IMG/VR virus record: IMGVR_UViG_3300029915_001170
Coordinates: 1 to 64,000 of that record
Origin: a virus
DNA length: 64,000 nucleotides
Reading direction: 5' to 3' (one strand)
This document shows, in pieces, positions 23,546 to 33,175 of the stretch (position 1 is its first letter; each line of letters starts with the position of its first letter). The position numbers were made by a program, and so were the translations under genes. The notes beneath the pieces were generated by a model. The model ran no database searches, was not told the origin of the DNA, and saw only the letters and a program-made list of their open reading frames with translations.

Positions 23546-23574
23546 AGTTTAGCATATACCTATTTAGAATGCAA
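23546..23574 (-). promoter_or_regulatory. First promoter of the AT-rich module, inside a truncated ORF
   Basis: Minus strand: TTGCAT (23569-23574), 17-bp spacer, TAAACT (23546-23551), then ATATTTGT as at 11965 and 17884. It overlaps the end of the truncated beta-helix ORF. Confidence 0.65.
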
Positions 23575-23817
23575 GATTAATCTATCATTTAAATCGATTC
23601 GAGTACCGTGTGTTACAATGGCCAGCGCGGAGTTGATTGCCGAAACAGTTGCAGTAGATGTGAGACTTGCACAGTTAGTGGTGCGAGCGGGAATGCCACC
23701 CACGCCCGAGTTCGACCAGTTGATTGCCTGGCTGGAGTTGAGAATAGGCGACCACAACTGAGCGTAGCCCATGCATGGAAGAATTACGAACAATAAGGCT
23801 ACGAAAATCCGCTTCAT
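23560..23817 (-). pseudogene. Truncated exported beta-helix protein (N-terminal fragment)
   Basis: 85 aa. The signal peptide (MKRIFVALLFVILPC) and the next 50 residues (LWSPIL.., VDWS-like NWSNSGVGGI, CASLTSTATVSAINSALA) match the start of the 1171-aa protein at 1090-4605. The match ends at ALA; the last 18 codons are AT-rich and contain the module's first promoter. The gene was therefore cut where the AT-rich module begins. A ribosome-binding AAGGTGAAAG precedes it, so the fragment may still be expressed. Confidence 0.75.
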
Positions 23818-23898
23818 ACTTTCACCTTTTGCGTCACTCCATACATGTGCCGCCGTTCTCTTGCTGCTCAGGCACCGCAGTGCATACAGTATAGTTGC

Positions 23899-26800
23899 CT
23901 AGAACACCGTTACGTTGTAGGCCAGACTTGGCGGCGTTCCGGTCCCGCAGACATAGACCGTCACTGTATTTGTTGCCGTCACTGATGCCCGAAGATTAAA
24001 CGCTCCTCCCACATCAGCGCCCGTTGTGCTGCTAACTACTACTGGATGCCCGACCACTGCACCCGTCACGCTTGCCGTGCCTGAATCGCAGGTTGCCGTT
24101 AGAGCCGTTCCGGTGATCGTGCCCGTCGTGCCAGAAAGCGCAAGCTGCACATACCCCGCCGCTGGACCCTGATAGCCGAGAGCCGTCGAAGGGATTACGG
24201 TAACCGCGCCCCGTACTTGGTATGATCCTTTAATGTCGAGGTTGCCATATGGATCTAAGATCAAGTCGTTGAAGCTGTTAGTGGGATCATGCACTAATAG
24301 ACTGTATGCAGCACCCACTCCTGAGCCAATAGACAAACTCGTCGCCGCAGGAGAATTTAGGCTTGGAGCAACAAGACCGCCGCCTATACTTGTACTAACA
24401 GACCCGGTCCCGCACAGAACCTGGCTTGCATTATTTTGAATTCCGATGTTTATTGAATACATGCCGGAATTGAAATTGCATGTTCCGGAGGTATCATTTC
24501 CAACTACACTCGCGGTGTTCACATTGATAAGGTCTACTCCATTGACAGAGGAAGGGGCGTTGATATAATTTCCAGAGACGGTAATCTGGGCTGCGGCCTG
24601 TCCATTTGTACCGGCTTGGATGTTTACCGTTCCAAGACTTGCTTCAAAGAAGTTTTGGGATACATCCGTATTAACGCTGGCCCCCAAGAAGATGTGACCG
24701 CTGAGTGTAGCTGCGGTGCCATTGCCCTCGAACGCGATTCCTCCATCGTAAGTGTTGGAAAAGGTCGATCCGGTTGCCGTATTGTCAGCATAATCGTCGA
24801 AGATTCCCCAGAGTGAATTGGCTTCAATCGTTCCACCGCTGATGTGGATTGCGTTTGATGCCGTCCCGGTGGGGGTGTAACCGACTTCCCACACGCCATA
24901 TTTGTTGCCGTAAGAGTTCAGATTCAAGACGGTTGACACTCCCGATCCGTGGAAGTAGACACCCGCACCGCCGGGGAAATTCTTGGTTGTGACGTTAGTT
25001 AGGTTTGACCCGTAGAATCCCCGCAGCTCAATCCCATTAGAACCGCTTGTCGATGATATTCCGTCAATCACGCAATTAGTTACGGTGAATCCTAAGTCTT
25101 GCAATATAGCGTTCCCGGTTGCCAGAATCGCAGAGCCGCTTCCTTGCCAATTCAGGACCGTACCGGGATCGCAAACTAATGCGTACTTTTCATTGCTGGC
25201 AGTGAGAGCAAACGCAGCTTGTGTTGTGAAGACATAAGTCCCAAGGGGAACGGACACAGTTCCGCCGCTGGGCAATCCAGCTACGGAGGTATTGATTTTC
25301 GCGCCTATATCTGCGCCGGTTTGCAGAGCCGCATTCACTACTCCGTTCACAGCGCCAGCCGCGACGGTGCCTGAGAACATCGCATTTCCTGAATCGTCAA
25401 TCTTCCACATATAAGCACTGTTGCTGCTGTTCGCTCCATATACTTCTGCTCGCGTGTCATTGGCGGCAGGAACAATAGCGATAGCAGTCTGTGTGAGGCT
25501 AGGATACAAAGTAAGTGCATTAGCCTGTAAAGTATAGAAATTAAACGCATCGCTCGAATAATTCTGAATATAATCTGCCCCGAGCGTATCTATGCTTGTT
25601 CCATTTAATAGTCCTTGTACCCAGTTCACGTTTACTCTTCCGGAAACCGAACTTGACGGCACATACCAGGAATATGCCGAATCGTAAATATTGAAATTGA
25701 ACGTGTTGGCATCAATATTCGCAGTAGCGGTCGTAGTTGTTGTGGCAGATATTCCAATAGATGAAGGGGTTCCATTTCCTTCAAAAAACCCCTCAAATGT
25801 ATTCGCCTCGATTTGTTTTCCTGCATTTAAAAGAGTGATCCCAGTGGCGGGAATTGAGGTAGATACGGCAAGAAAAGTCAGGCCCTTAAACTCATTTGCG
25901 TTAATCCAACCACCATTCGAGGTTGAAAGAACCAATGGCCGCAAAACGCCGTTAGTGTACATTCCATTGACATGGGTATACGCCGCGCCATAGTTCAAAG
26001 TTGGGCAGTTAATAAGTAGTCCTATTCCTGGCGCTGAAGTTGCTCCATCAATAGATAAATTATCAATTTCAGGCCCTATAATTGGCCCCCCGGTGGTGCA
26101 GGTAAAACTTACCGCACTTCCAGAATACGTGATTGGATAATTCCCCAGCCCAACATGAAGTCCTTTGAGAATACTCCCTCCCACTACATGCACCACGTCT
26201 GATGACACTGCTGCGGGAATAATTGTCGTTGCATCCGAGAAATCAAGCTCTTGGCCAGCAGTTAGGGAAATCGTCCCGGCAAGAACCTGCGTAGTAGTTC
26301 CAAGGCAACTTGCATCTACCTTACCCAGAGACAATGGGAGTGATGCAAAGGCATTCGCTATTTTCACATCGGCAGTCGAGCCTGAAAAATAACAGGCTGA
26401 CACACCGTTATTGACCAAAGGGGATGTAATCGCAGCGCCCGCCGTGACGGTGCCTGGGAATGTGCAAACTTGCGATGATCCTGTACCAACGCAAGAGATT
26501 CCACTAGGAAGTGATCCTGTTACCCATGCAGTACCATTCCAGTACAGCTGAGTCTGATTGGTAACACTCCAGTAAGTGCCGCCAACAGGATAAGTAAGAA
26601 TTGCTTCCACATTTGCATAACCATACGCTCCAGCGATCGCATTGAAGCGTGGGGCTAGGATGTTTGCATCTACGAGAGTTGAAATATTCTGCGAGACTCC
26701 AGAAATAGGTGTTGTTGTGATACCGCATTTTGACTGCGCTAACGGACACACAGTGAACTGCCACTGGCTTCCTACAGGAGTTATTTTGCTGTTATCATAG

Positions 26801-27054
26801 ACAGAAAGTGAAAAAGAACTTGTTCCATCTAAAGTAACAGGTCCTTGATTCAATATCGATGGAGAAAGAGGTGCTCCATTAATATTGTAGATGCTGATAT
26901 TTGGTTGAGCAGAATTAGGTACGAACTGTACCGTGACCGAGCCATTTGACCAAAGCGTTCCATCGCTATCTGTGACTGTTGCGGTTACGTTAGTTGTCTG
27001 AGCCGCTGTAATAGTGGCAAAAAGAAAAAAGAAACATGCAAACTTCTTCAACAT
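23899..27054 (-). CDS. Exported beta-helix tail-fiber/spike-like protein
   Basis: 1051 aa from the ATG at 27054, chosen for AAGGAG 6 nt upstream and because it opens with a signal peptide (MLKKFACFFFLFATITAAQ). Residues about 20-140 are an Ig-like beta region (VTATVTDSDGTLWSNGSVTV), followed by two beta-helix blocks of pectin-lyase type (about 280-560 and 640-900) and a Ser/Thr/Gly-rich C-terminus. It is the last large gene of the late operon, where fibers and spikes usually lie. Sec-type export of a virion fiber would be unusual; it could be an exported polysaccharide-acting enzyme. Confidence 0.75.
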   Translation of the reverse strand: MLKKFACFFFLFATITAAQTTNVTATVTDSDGTLWSNGSVTVQFVPNSAQPNISIYNINGAPLSPSILNQGPVTLDGTSSFSLSVYDNSKITPVGSQWQFTVCPLAQSKCGITTTPISGVSQNISTLVDANILAPRFNAIAGAYGYANVEAILTYPVGGTYWSVTNQTQLYWNGTAWVTGSLPSGISCVGTGSSQVCTFPGTVTAGAAITSPLVNNGVSACYFSGSTADVKIANAFASLPLSLGKVDASCLGTTTQVLAGTISLTAGQELDFSDATTIIPAAVSSDVVHVVGGSILKGLHVGLGNYPITYSGSAVSFTCTTGGPIIGPEIDNLSIDGATSAPGIGLLINCPTLNYGAAYTHVNGMYTNGVLRPLVLSTSNGGWINANEFKGLTFLAVSTSIPATGITLLNAGKQIEANTFEGFFEGNGTPSSIGISATTTTTATANIDANTFNFNIYDSAYSWYVPSSSVSGRVNVNWVQGLLNGTSIDTLGADYIQNYSSDAFNFYTLQANALTLYPSLTQTAIAIVPAANDTRAEVYGANSSNSAYMWKIDDSGNAMFSGTVAAGAVNGVVNAALQTGADIGAKINTSVAGLPSGGTVSVPLGTYVFTTQAAFALTASNEKYALVCDPGTVLNWQGSGSAILATGNAILQDLGFTVTNCVIDGISSTSGSNGIELRGFYGSNLTNVTTKNFPGGAGVYFHGSGVSTVLNLNSYGNKYGVWEVGYTPTGTASNAIHISGGTIEANSLWGIFDDYADNTATGSTFSNTYDGGIAFEGNGTAATLSGHIFLGASVNTDVSQNFFEASLGTVNIQAGTNGQAAAQITVSGNYINAPSSVNGVDLINVNTASVVGNDTSGTCNFNSGMYSINIGIQNNASQVLCGTGSVSTSIGGGLVAPSLNSPAATSLSIGSGVGAAYSLLVHDPTNSFNDLILDPYGNLDIKGSYQVRGAVTVIPSTALGYQGPAAGYVQLALSGTTGTITGTALTATCDSGTASVTGAVVGHPVVVSSTTGADVGGAFNLRASVTATNTVTVYVCGTGTPPSLAYNVTVF

Positions 27055-27064
27055 AAAAATCTCC

Positions 27065-28372
27065 TTACAACCAACTGTTAGTTTCAAGAAACTGGTATCT
27101 CTTGAGAGTTGATTTGGTAATGTCTGTGCGATATTGCATGTTTGGGATGTTGATACGACCGATTCTTCTATCACAAGAGCTTGAGGCTTCTTCGATGGAA
27201 GAGCCGACTCCAATGGGAGCGCAGATATACCCATAGTTGCCGCTTGTTATGAGTTTCTTGCCATCTTTTGCAAGCTTTACATCGAACAAATACGTGTTTA
27301 CAAGCTGCTCAAGATCCTCAGGATCAAGCCCTTCTACTGGTACATCTTTCGCTTTTGGAAGCCGTAGCTCTGTCGGATACGGCGGTATTGAGAGCGTAAC
27401 AGATACTCCGAACGGAGCAGTCCATTTAATCTCCGGCGTCTTTCCAGCGGCGATATTTTGAAGAAGTTTCGCATATCCATGTCCATACATCGTTGCAATT
27501 GTGGGACAGCACAAGTAACCAAAGCGAGGAGTCCATTCTAGAGCATAGAGCTTATCTTCGGTTACGATAGAGTTGAGATCGAGAATTCCTCTAAAGCCAA
27601 CAGCTTGCAAGAATGGGATCGCTTTCTTCAATCCCTCCCTGTAGATTCTTGATTCATCCGAGAGTGCAAAAATGAGATTTCCAGAACAACCTGTGTTTGG
27701 ACCTTTGTTTTCATTCATGAACTTTTTTTCTTCCAACGTGCCAGTTAGAAGATAAAAATCAGTCCCATTAAAAAACCCTTCTATCCCAATCTCCTGCCCT
27801 TTGACAAACTCTTGCAGGATAAAAGGAGCATGTTTAGCAGCATTCCACAAAGTGTCGATATACTCAATAAGATCAGCCGCGCTTTTTGCAACGTAGGTGG
27901 TGGCTGTGTCCTGAGTCTGGCCTCCTTCTGTAAAAGGCTTAAATACATACGGTCTGTCATTCTTTCGTAGAAAAGCCTTAGCCTCAGTGGGCGTGTTAAA
28001 TCTGGTATATGGGGGTACATTGATTCCGCAGTCCTCCATGGCTTTAAGGCCAGCTTCTCTGTCGTCCTCGAGCAAATGCTCGAAAGAACCGTCACCGAGT
28101 GTGGCTGCTTGCATCCTTGAAGCATCAGCTTGTTTCGCTTTGCCGGTAAGATCAAACAGCGATAAATCATATCCAGCATAATCAGGATATCCAAATCCTG
28201 CCACTGTACGCCGATGATCTAGCGATAGCTTCTTGGGGGGTGGTATTAGCCCCCCAAGAACATCCACGTAGTCAGATTTGGATAGGTAGTAATCTACATC
28301 GTGGCCTTCTGCAAGGAGCCGAAGTACAAACCACGCTCCCAAGCCTGTATACGAGGACATTGCTATTTTCAT
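27065..28372 (-). CDS. ATP-grasp ligase, PurD-like
   Basis: 435 aa. An N-terminal Rossmann-like unit is followed by the ATP-grasp core: FKPFTEGGQTQDT (about 144-156), ILQEFVKGQEIGIEGFF, a MNENKGPNTGCSGN segment and the metal site LEWTPRFGY. The C-terminal part (VSVTLSIPPYP, YICAPIGVGSSIEEA) resembles phosphoribosylamine-glycine ligase. It lies between fiber and ejection-type genes, so it may act on a peptide or small molecule linked to the virion rather than in purine synthesis. Confidence 0.8.
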   Translation of the reverse strand: MKIAMSSYTGLGAWFVLRLLAEGHDVDYYLSKSDYVDVLGGLIPPPKKLSLDHRRTVAGFGYPDYAGYDLSLFDLTGKAKQADASRMQAATLGDGSFEHLLEDDREAGLKAMEDCGINVPPYTRFNTPTEAKAFLRKNDRPYVFKPFTEGGQTQDTATTYVAKSAADLIEYIDTLWNAAKHAPFILQEFVKGQEIGIEGFFNGTDFYLLTGTLEEKKFMNENKGPNTGCSGNLIFALSDESRIYREGLKKAIPFLQAVGFRGILDLNSIVTEDKLYALEWTPRFGYLCCPTIATMYGHGYAKLLQNIAAGKTPEIKWTAPFGVSVTLSIPPYPTELRLPKAKDVPVEGLDPEDLEQLVNTYLFDVKLAKDGKKLITSGNYGYICAPIGVGSSIEEASSSCDRRIGRINIPNMQYRTDITKSTLKRYQFLETNSWL

Positions 28373-28384
28373 CGAAGCTGCTCC

Positions 28385-28534
28385 TTACCCCTGATGCTTT
28401 GCTTTACGGTGGATACTATCGCCGCTGCTTGTTTTGTGTTCGCCTTTACAAGCGGCTTGAGAGCCAGCAGCCTGCACACGTTCTTGCATAGCCTTGGCTT
28501 CCTTCAAAGAAAGATGCGCACTTTGACCAGACAT
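28385..28534 (-). CDS. Small hypothetical protein (49 aa)
   Basis: Starts MSGQSAHLSLKEAK with a near-perfect AAGGAGGT 6 nt upstream. One predicted helix and a basic, polar tail. Lies in the 178-bp gap between the ATP-grasp and ejection-type genes. No family recognised. Confidence 0.6.
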   Translation of the reverse strand: MSGQSAHLSLKEAKAMQERVQAAGSQAACKGEHKTSSGDSIHRKAKHQG

Positions 28535-28550
28535 AGGATTACCTCCTTGG

Positions 28551-30407
28551 TTATTGATTGATTGTTTTAGCAGGGAATAGCTGGTTAGCTATAATATTAC
28601 CTGCTCCTGGAACTGTTTGTTGAAGAACATCCTTAGCAAGCGGTTTGATGTTATGCTTGCCAGTCTGAGTAGACTTCGTTGTGAGGTTGATAGTATCTTG
28701 AGCAGTACGTACAGCATCTCCAGCAATCGGACCCATTAAAGCAAGTGCGAGTCTGTCACCATGAGCAGCCCCAATAAAGGAGTGCATGATGCCCCAAGAA
28801 CCGAAGTATGAAAGCATATCAAGATACTCCGAACTAAACTGTGCCAGATCCTCTGGATGTTGCAGTCGCTGATAGTCTTCTTTCAAACCTTGGCCAGCTT
28901 GTTTTGGATTCGCAGTTCGTGCAAAAACCTCGGCGGCTTTAAGCATCGGTGCAATGGTAGGAAACATTAAACCAATAGTACCAGCATAGCGAGCAATACC
29001 AACATAATCTCCACCTTCGAGTTTCTTCTGAAGTTCTCGTCGCATAAAGCGTTGCTGACTTGACACATATCCATGAAACATGGTAAGCATTCGTGTCCAT
29101 GGATTACGCGTAGCGTTCAACGAGCGATCAAAAGGTCGAGAGATAAATGCGCGATTGTTTGTGAAGTGGTAGATCGCTTTGACTTTTTCTTCTCGTGTAA
29201 GTTGACCTCCACGTTTTACAATCTCACCAACATCTAAGCCGAGATCCTTTAATTCGATCCCAGCCATTTTATCACCTTGAGCAGCTTTCTCCGCCCAGTA
29301 CTGCGCAGCATGATAACCCATTGTGGCGGCAGCTTTCAATTGCACATTGCGGATGAAATTGAAACCTGGATTATGAAAGATTTGATTGTACAATCTTCCG
29401 ACTTCAGGCTGACCGATTTTCGTAACAAGTGGATTTTTCTCGCTTGACATGTCATCAAGAAGCATATGAAAATGTTGTGATGTAAATACTGCTGCGGCAT
29501 CGGTAAGCTCTTTGATTTCGCCATTTTCCATGCCCATCATAGATTTGTAGATGCTAGCTAGTGGCGTTGCTGAAAGAGGATTAAAAAACGTACTCATGTG
29601 ATTGACCGCAATCATAGGAGCAAGAAAGATTCTAGCCCGCTTTGAGGCAAACTGTTCTATTGCATTAGAGCGTTCGTGCACACTAGCGGTGTCGAGTTTC
29701 TTTAGGTCAATATGAAGAGGTTCCTGGCCTTGGGCTTGTCGAAACTTATTCTCAAGCATCAACGCATTTTTCATATTAAGTTTAGTTCTAGATTGATCCA
29801 CGCCAGAAGCTGAGACACCTTCTGAGCCAATTTCCAAAGGTCTAGTAGAGTCGTGGAACTGGTTCGAGGCAATATCAAGTAATGCTTGTGCATGTGCCTC
29901 AGAGAAAGGATCGCCTTTCTCGTAAAGTGGCATTATATCACCTATGAGATTGGCATGGTTTTCTCCCATGACTTGCTGCTGTGCAAGCAAGCGTGCTTGA
30001 GAACCAAGCTTAATCGTATAGTCTTGCAATGTCATATCCGCATTTGCAGGATCAAGAGCGATGATTTTTGCTGCTTGAGAAGCTGCGGGGTGGTTTTGAA
30101 CTTTGAGATCTGAATGAACCTTTCCAAGAGTAGAATGAAGCTGCGTAGGATCATTTTTAATAACCTCATGCACAGCATCCGCAGGCTTGAGAAGGTCACC
30201 TAAAATCTGCTGGCGTCGAAAATCATAATCAACCAGCCGCGTACCGACTTTCATTCCTTCTGGAGAACGCTTGAATTCCTCAGCTTGCGCTAGAAAAGTC
30301 TCACGTCCGAGCTTGGCTGTACCAGATTTCTCTGCGCTTTCACCAAGTTTAGAGTAAGCATCTTTAGCAAGACTTCCTAAAGCATCTGCTGCACCGCCAA
30401 TTCCCAT
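28551..30407 (-). CDS. Putative internal virion/ejection protein
   Basis: 618 aa, largely helical, no signal peptide. The C-terminal third has long amphipathic stretches (WTRMLTMFHGYVSSQQRF, AGTIGLMFPTIAPMLKAAEVF) and ends in a QTVPGAGNIIANQL motif like internal virion proteins of podoviruses. Its start overlaps the stop of the upstream gene by 1 nt; the three large Gln/Ala-rich genes 28551-34397 form one block. Role inferred from position and composition. Confidence 0.55.
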   Translation of the reverse strand: MGIGGAADALGSLAKDAYSKLGESAEKSGTAKLGRETFLAQAEEFKRSPEGMKVGTRLVDYDFRRQQILGDLLKPADAVHEVIKNDPTQLHSTLGKVHSDLKVQNHPAASQAAKIIALDPANADMTLQDYTIKLGSQARLLAQQQVMGENHANLIGDIMPLYEKGDPFSEAHAQALLDIASNQFHDSTRPLEIGSEGVSASGVDQSRTKLNMKNALMLENKFRQAQGQEPLHIDLKKLDTASVHERSNAIEQFASKRARIFLAPMIAVNHMSTFFNPLSATPLASIYKSMMGMENGEIKELTDAAAVFTSQHFHMLLDDMSSEKNPLVTKIGQPEVGRLYNQIFHNPGFNFIRNVQLKAAATMGYHAAQYWAEKAAQGDKMAGIELKDLGLDVGEIVKRGGQLTREEKVKAIYHFTNNRAFISRPFDRSLNATRNPWTRMLTMFHGYVSSQQRFMRRELQKKLEGGDYVGIARYAGTIGLMFPTIAPMLKAAEVFARTANPKQAGQGLKEDYQRLQHPEDLAQFSSEYLDMLSYFGSWGIMHSFIGAAHGDRLALALMGPIAGDAVRTAQDTINLTTKSTQTGKHNIKPLAKDVLQQTVPGAGNIIANQLFPAKTINQ

Positions 30408-33175
30408 TACTGACCTCCTGCTTGAGCCAGTGTCTCACGTACTCGTTTCATGATTTTTGTTACTTCGGTCGAGTTGCCTTTGAGGTATGCAGCTGTTTCA
30501 CGTTCATGTAAGAGCGTAAGCGTATTCTGATATCTCGACCTAGCTTCTACGGCAGCTTTGGAACGGCCAGGGAAGAAAGTTTTTACTTGCTTCAAATCAT
30601 ATTGCTGTGCGCTTTCTATGAGTTTCTTATCTCGTTGCCAAGGAGAAAGCGAGTCTGAACCTTTTATTCCAGGTTGTGTGGAGCGGAAAGCATTGCGTTG
30701 GCCAAGTTCTTTGTACCATTTCGAACGTGTGAAAATATCGATATGATTTTGGATTGCTTGTGAAAATTCTTCAATACCTGCTGTTGTTGTCTTACGACCT
30801 AGAAGCGTTCTCATCTTAGGACTGTTCATAAGAACATCTTCCAGTTTCCTTGCTACAGGTTTTGGAAGTCTGTCCTTGTAGGAGTACATGTATGCTAAAA
30901 AGTTAGTCCAGTCTCCACCTTCAGCATTGGATTTCTCAAACTGGATACCGGACTCTTTGAGGGGATTGAAGTACTCTCGCAAATCCTCTGCTAGAGCATG
31001 TGCAGCACTCACATCATCATCTGTCTTTCCAGCAAGTGTATCTACATATTCTTGCCAGAATTTTGGAGAATTCTTTCCACCTTTTGCAGTAGCAGCCTTG
31101 TCTGCGGCAACTTTCCAGTTAAAAGAAATAGCCATTTGATAACCAGTGACTTTGCCTGATTTATCATAGTCATAACGAGAGTCAGTGTGTTGAGACGCCG
31201 TTTTTATAGAGGGCGCTTTTGGTTGATTCTTCGCAACGTTCTCTGGCCCAGTTACAGTCCTGGCTTCTGCCGCCTTCTTCACAGCTTCTACTCGCCGCTT
31301 GAGCATCGCAGCTTTAGCAACCACCGGCGCTTTCTCAGCACCACCAGGATGATTTTTGAATACTTCTTGTGCTTTTGCAAGTTCTTGTTTCCATTCTGCT
31401 TGTCCTTCTGGGGTTTTCATATACTCATCTACAAGTTCCTGCCCTTTCATTTGCTGAACTTGCGGCACATCAGAATCCATTCTCGATGCCGCTTTGTCAA
31501 GCTGTCCATCAAGAAACCCGCGAAGATCACCCCACCTAGCATCATCAGGTTTGAACTCTGAAATTTTCCATCCCTGCCGGTCAAGAAACTGACGAATGAT
31601 TCTCATATTAGAGAATACTGTCTTCCACTTCACAGGATCCTTGTCGCTCATATCCTGATGAAATTTAAGCCTGTCAAGTTCCTCCATCGGAGCTTTTTCT
31701 TCCATTGTAACATGAGCAAGAGCCTCTTCAATAATGGAAGATGCCGCCGGCCTACCACCCGCCGCCATTACAGAAGCCATGTGAGTCTGATATTGTTCCA
31801 AGTACTCTTCTGATGTAGCGCTACGTTTTCCTTGAGCACCTAGATCGGCCTCATGCTCTGCGGCGGCCATAGCATCTTTCTCGACTCCTTCAGGGAGATG
31901 ATCGACAAGCTTAGCCGCACCTTTTCCAGCCATAGAAAAGAGAGTGCCCATAGCTGCAAATTGAAGTCCCATTTTCCAAGCATCTTTTTTGTCTTCTGAG
32001 TCTAGCGTCAGTTCTCCAAAAGCCAACCCCTCTGTACCATAAGTAAGCATCTTCGCCGCGGTCTGGCCTACCTTTGATGCGCCGAGAGTCTCCGTGAGAT
32101 TGGCTAGCATCGGTACGCCTTCAGCAGTGGTTTTTGCAAGTCCAATTCCCAATTCGGTAGCTTTTCCAATACCGCTAAACAGCGGCAGCAGCATGGCATT
32201 CTCCACTACAAACGAAGAGGCTTTCTCGGTAAAGGTTCTAGCAGGTGTTACACCAGACCAGAAGTCCTCTTGAGATGCTATGTCATGCATCCACTTTGAA
32301 CCCCCAGTAGGATTTCGTTCGCCTGTGTCTTCGATTGCTTTGGCTATCCCGGTAACAAGTCCACTCTCTTTTACTCGATTGTGCATATTCAAATAAAGAT
32401 TTTGCCATCCAACAAGACCTGTAAAGTCTCCGCTGCGAATGGAGTCTTCCATAGCTACTATAGGAAGACCGGTAATATTTGTGATTGTACGAAGCGCATT
32501 TGCAGTTTCTCCAATAGCACTGTCTAAGCCTTCGAGAGCGCCTTTAACCATTGGATTTCTATAGGCTTGTGCTGGATCATAAGACAGCCCAGATTTCCAA
32601 GCGTTACGAAGCCATAAATCCCTTGATAACGGTGCAGCACCCATCTTCTGATACAGCGGCGCTAGAGCCTCATCGTAGTATCTTGAGGCGAGAGCGAGCT
32701 TTTCTGAGTCGGTTTTTCCTGCAAACTTCGGTGCTTCTTGTGACCAGCGACTCAAACTGTTTGCAAGTCCATCATAAGGATCATCAAACAAGAAAGGATT
32801 CAGGCTGGTATCCTTCACAGCTTGTATCTTCTCTTTGGATTGCAGAGAGTTGATACTGTGATACTGCTGTTTGATCTCAGCAACCTTCGACTGTTGGATA
32901 AAATCAGCCATGCCTTCTTGCAATGCGAAACGAAGGTTAGTCTGAGGCTGGCTTATCTGGATCGAAGAACCGCTTGATTTTCCTGGCGCCTTGATTGATT
33001 GTGTCGATGGTCTGCTCGGCATCATGGCTGATGATACCCGCGCCGTAGTGGCCTTTAATAAGGAGTCTGTCTGCTGTTGAAACGCTTGACTTCCAGGGCT
33101 TGCCTGTTCTTGGATCGAGGTCGGCACTGCTCCCTGTGCCGGTGCTTGTGGTTGCGCTTCCTGTGCTTGTGCCAT
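30407..33175 (-). CDS. Large putative internal virion/ejection protein
   Basis: 922 aa. The start at 33175 is chosen because it has GGAGCAGGAA directly upstream, the same 13-base start context (GGAGCAGGAAATG) as the genes at 43261 and 62991. This makes the gene overlap the previous one by 239 nt. N-terminal 90 residues are Gln/Pro/Ser-rich, the rest is helical with hydrophobic patches (about 320-420). Typical of channel-forming ejection proteins, but no named domain is seen. Confidence 0.6.
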   Translation of the reverse strand: MAQAQEAQPQAPAQGAVPTSIQEQASPGSQAFQQQTDSLLKATTARVSSAMMPSRPSTQSIKAPGKSSGSSIQISQPQTNLRFALQEGMADFIQQSKVAEIKQQYHSINSLQSKEKIQAVKDTSLNPFLFDDPYDGLANSLSRWSQEAPKFAGKTDSEKLALASRYYDEALAPLYQKMGAAPLSRDLWLRNAWKSGLSYDPAQAYRNPMVKGALEGLDSAIGETANALRTITNITGLPIVAMEDSIRSGDFTGLVGWQNLYLNMHNRVKESGLVTGIAKAIEDTGERNPTGGSKWMHDIASQEDFWSGVTPARTFTEKASSFVVENAMLLPLFSGIGKATELGIGLAKTTAEGVPMLANLTETLGASKVGQTAAKMLTYGTEGLAFGELTLDSEDKKDAWKMGLQFAAMGTLFSMAGKGAAKLVDHLPEGVEKDAMAAAEHEADLGAQGKRSATSEEYLEQYQTHMASVMAAGGRPAASSIIEEALAHVTMEEKAPMEELDRLKFHQDMSDKDPVKWKTVFSNMRIIRQFLDRQGWKISEFKPDDARWGDLRGFLDGQLDKAASRMDSDVPQVQQMKGQELVDEYMKTPEGQAEWKQELAKAQEVFKNHPGGAEKAPVVAKAAMLKRRVEAVKKAAEARTVTGPENVAKNQPKAPSIKTASQHTDSRYDYDKSGKVTGYQMAISFNWKVAADKAATAKGGKNSPKFWQEYVDTLAGKTDDDVSAAHALAEDLREYFNPLKESGIQFEKSNAEGGDWTNFLAYMYSYKDRLPKPVARKLEDVLMNSPKMRTLLGRKTTTAGIEEFSQAIQNHIDIFTRSKWYKELGQRNAFRSTQPGIKGSDSLSPWQRDKKLIESAQQYDLKQVKTFFPGRSKAAVEARSRYQNTLTLLHERETAAYLKGNSTEVTKIMKRVRETLAQAGGQ

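Noticed and set aside
4672-23574. Integrative element or prophage insert with att sites
   Set aside because: No integrase, no direct repeats at both ends and no tRNA-gene split were found, so only a recombination or assembly boundary is claimed.
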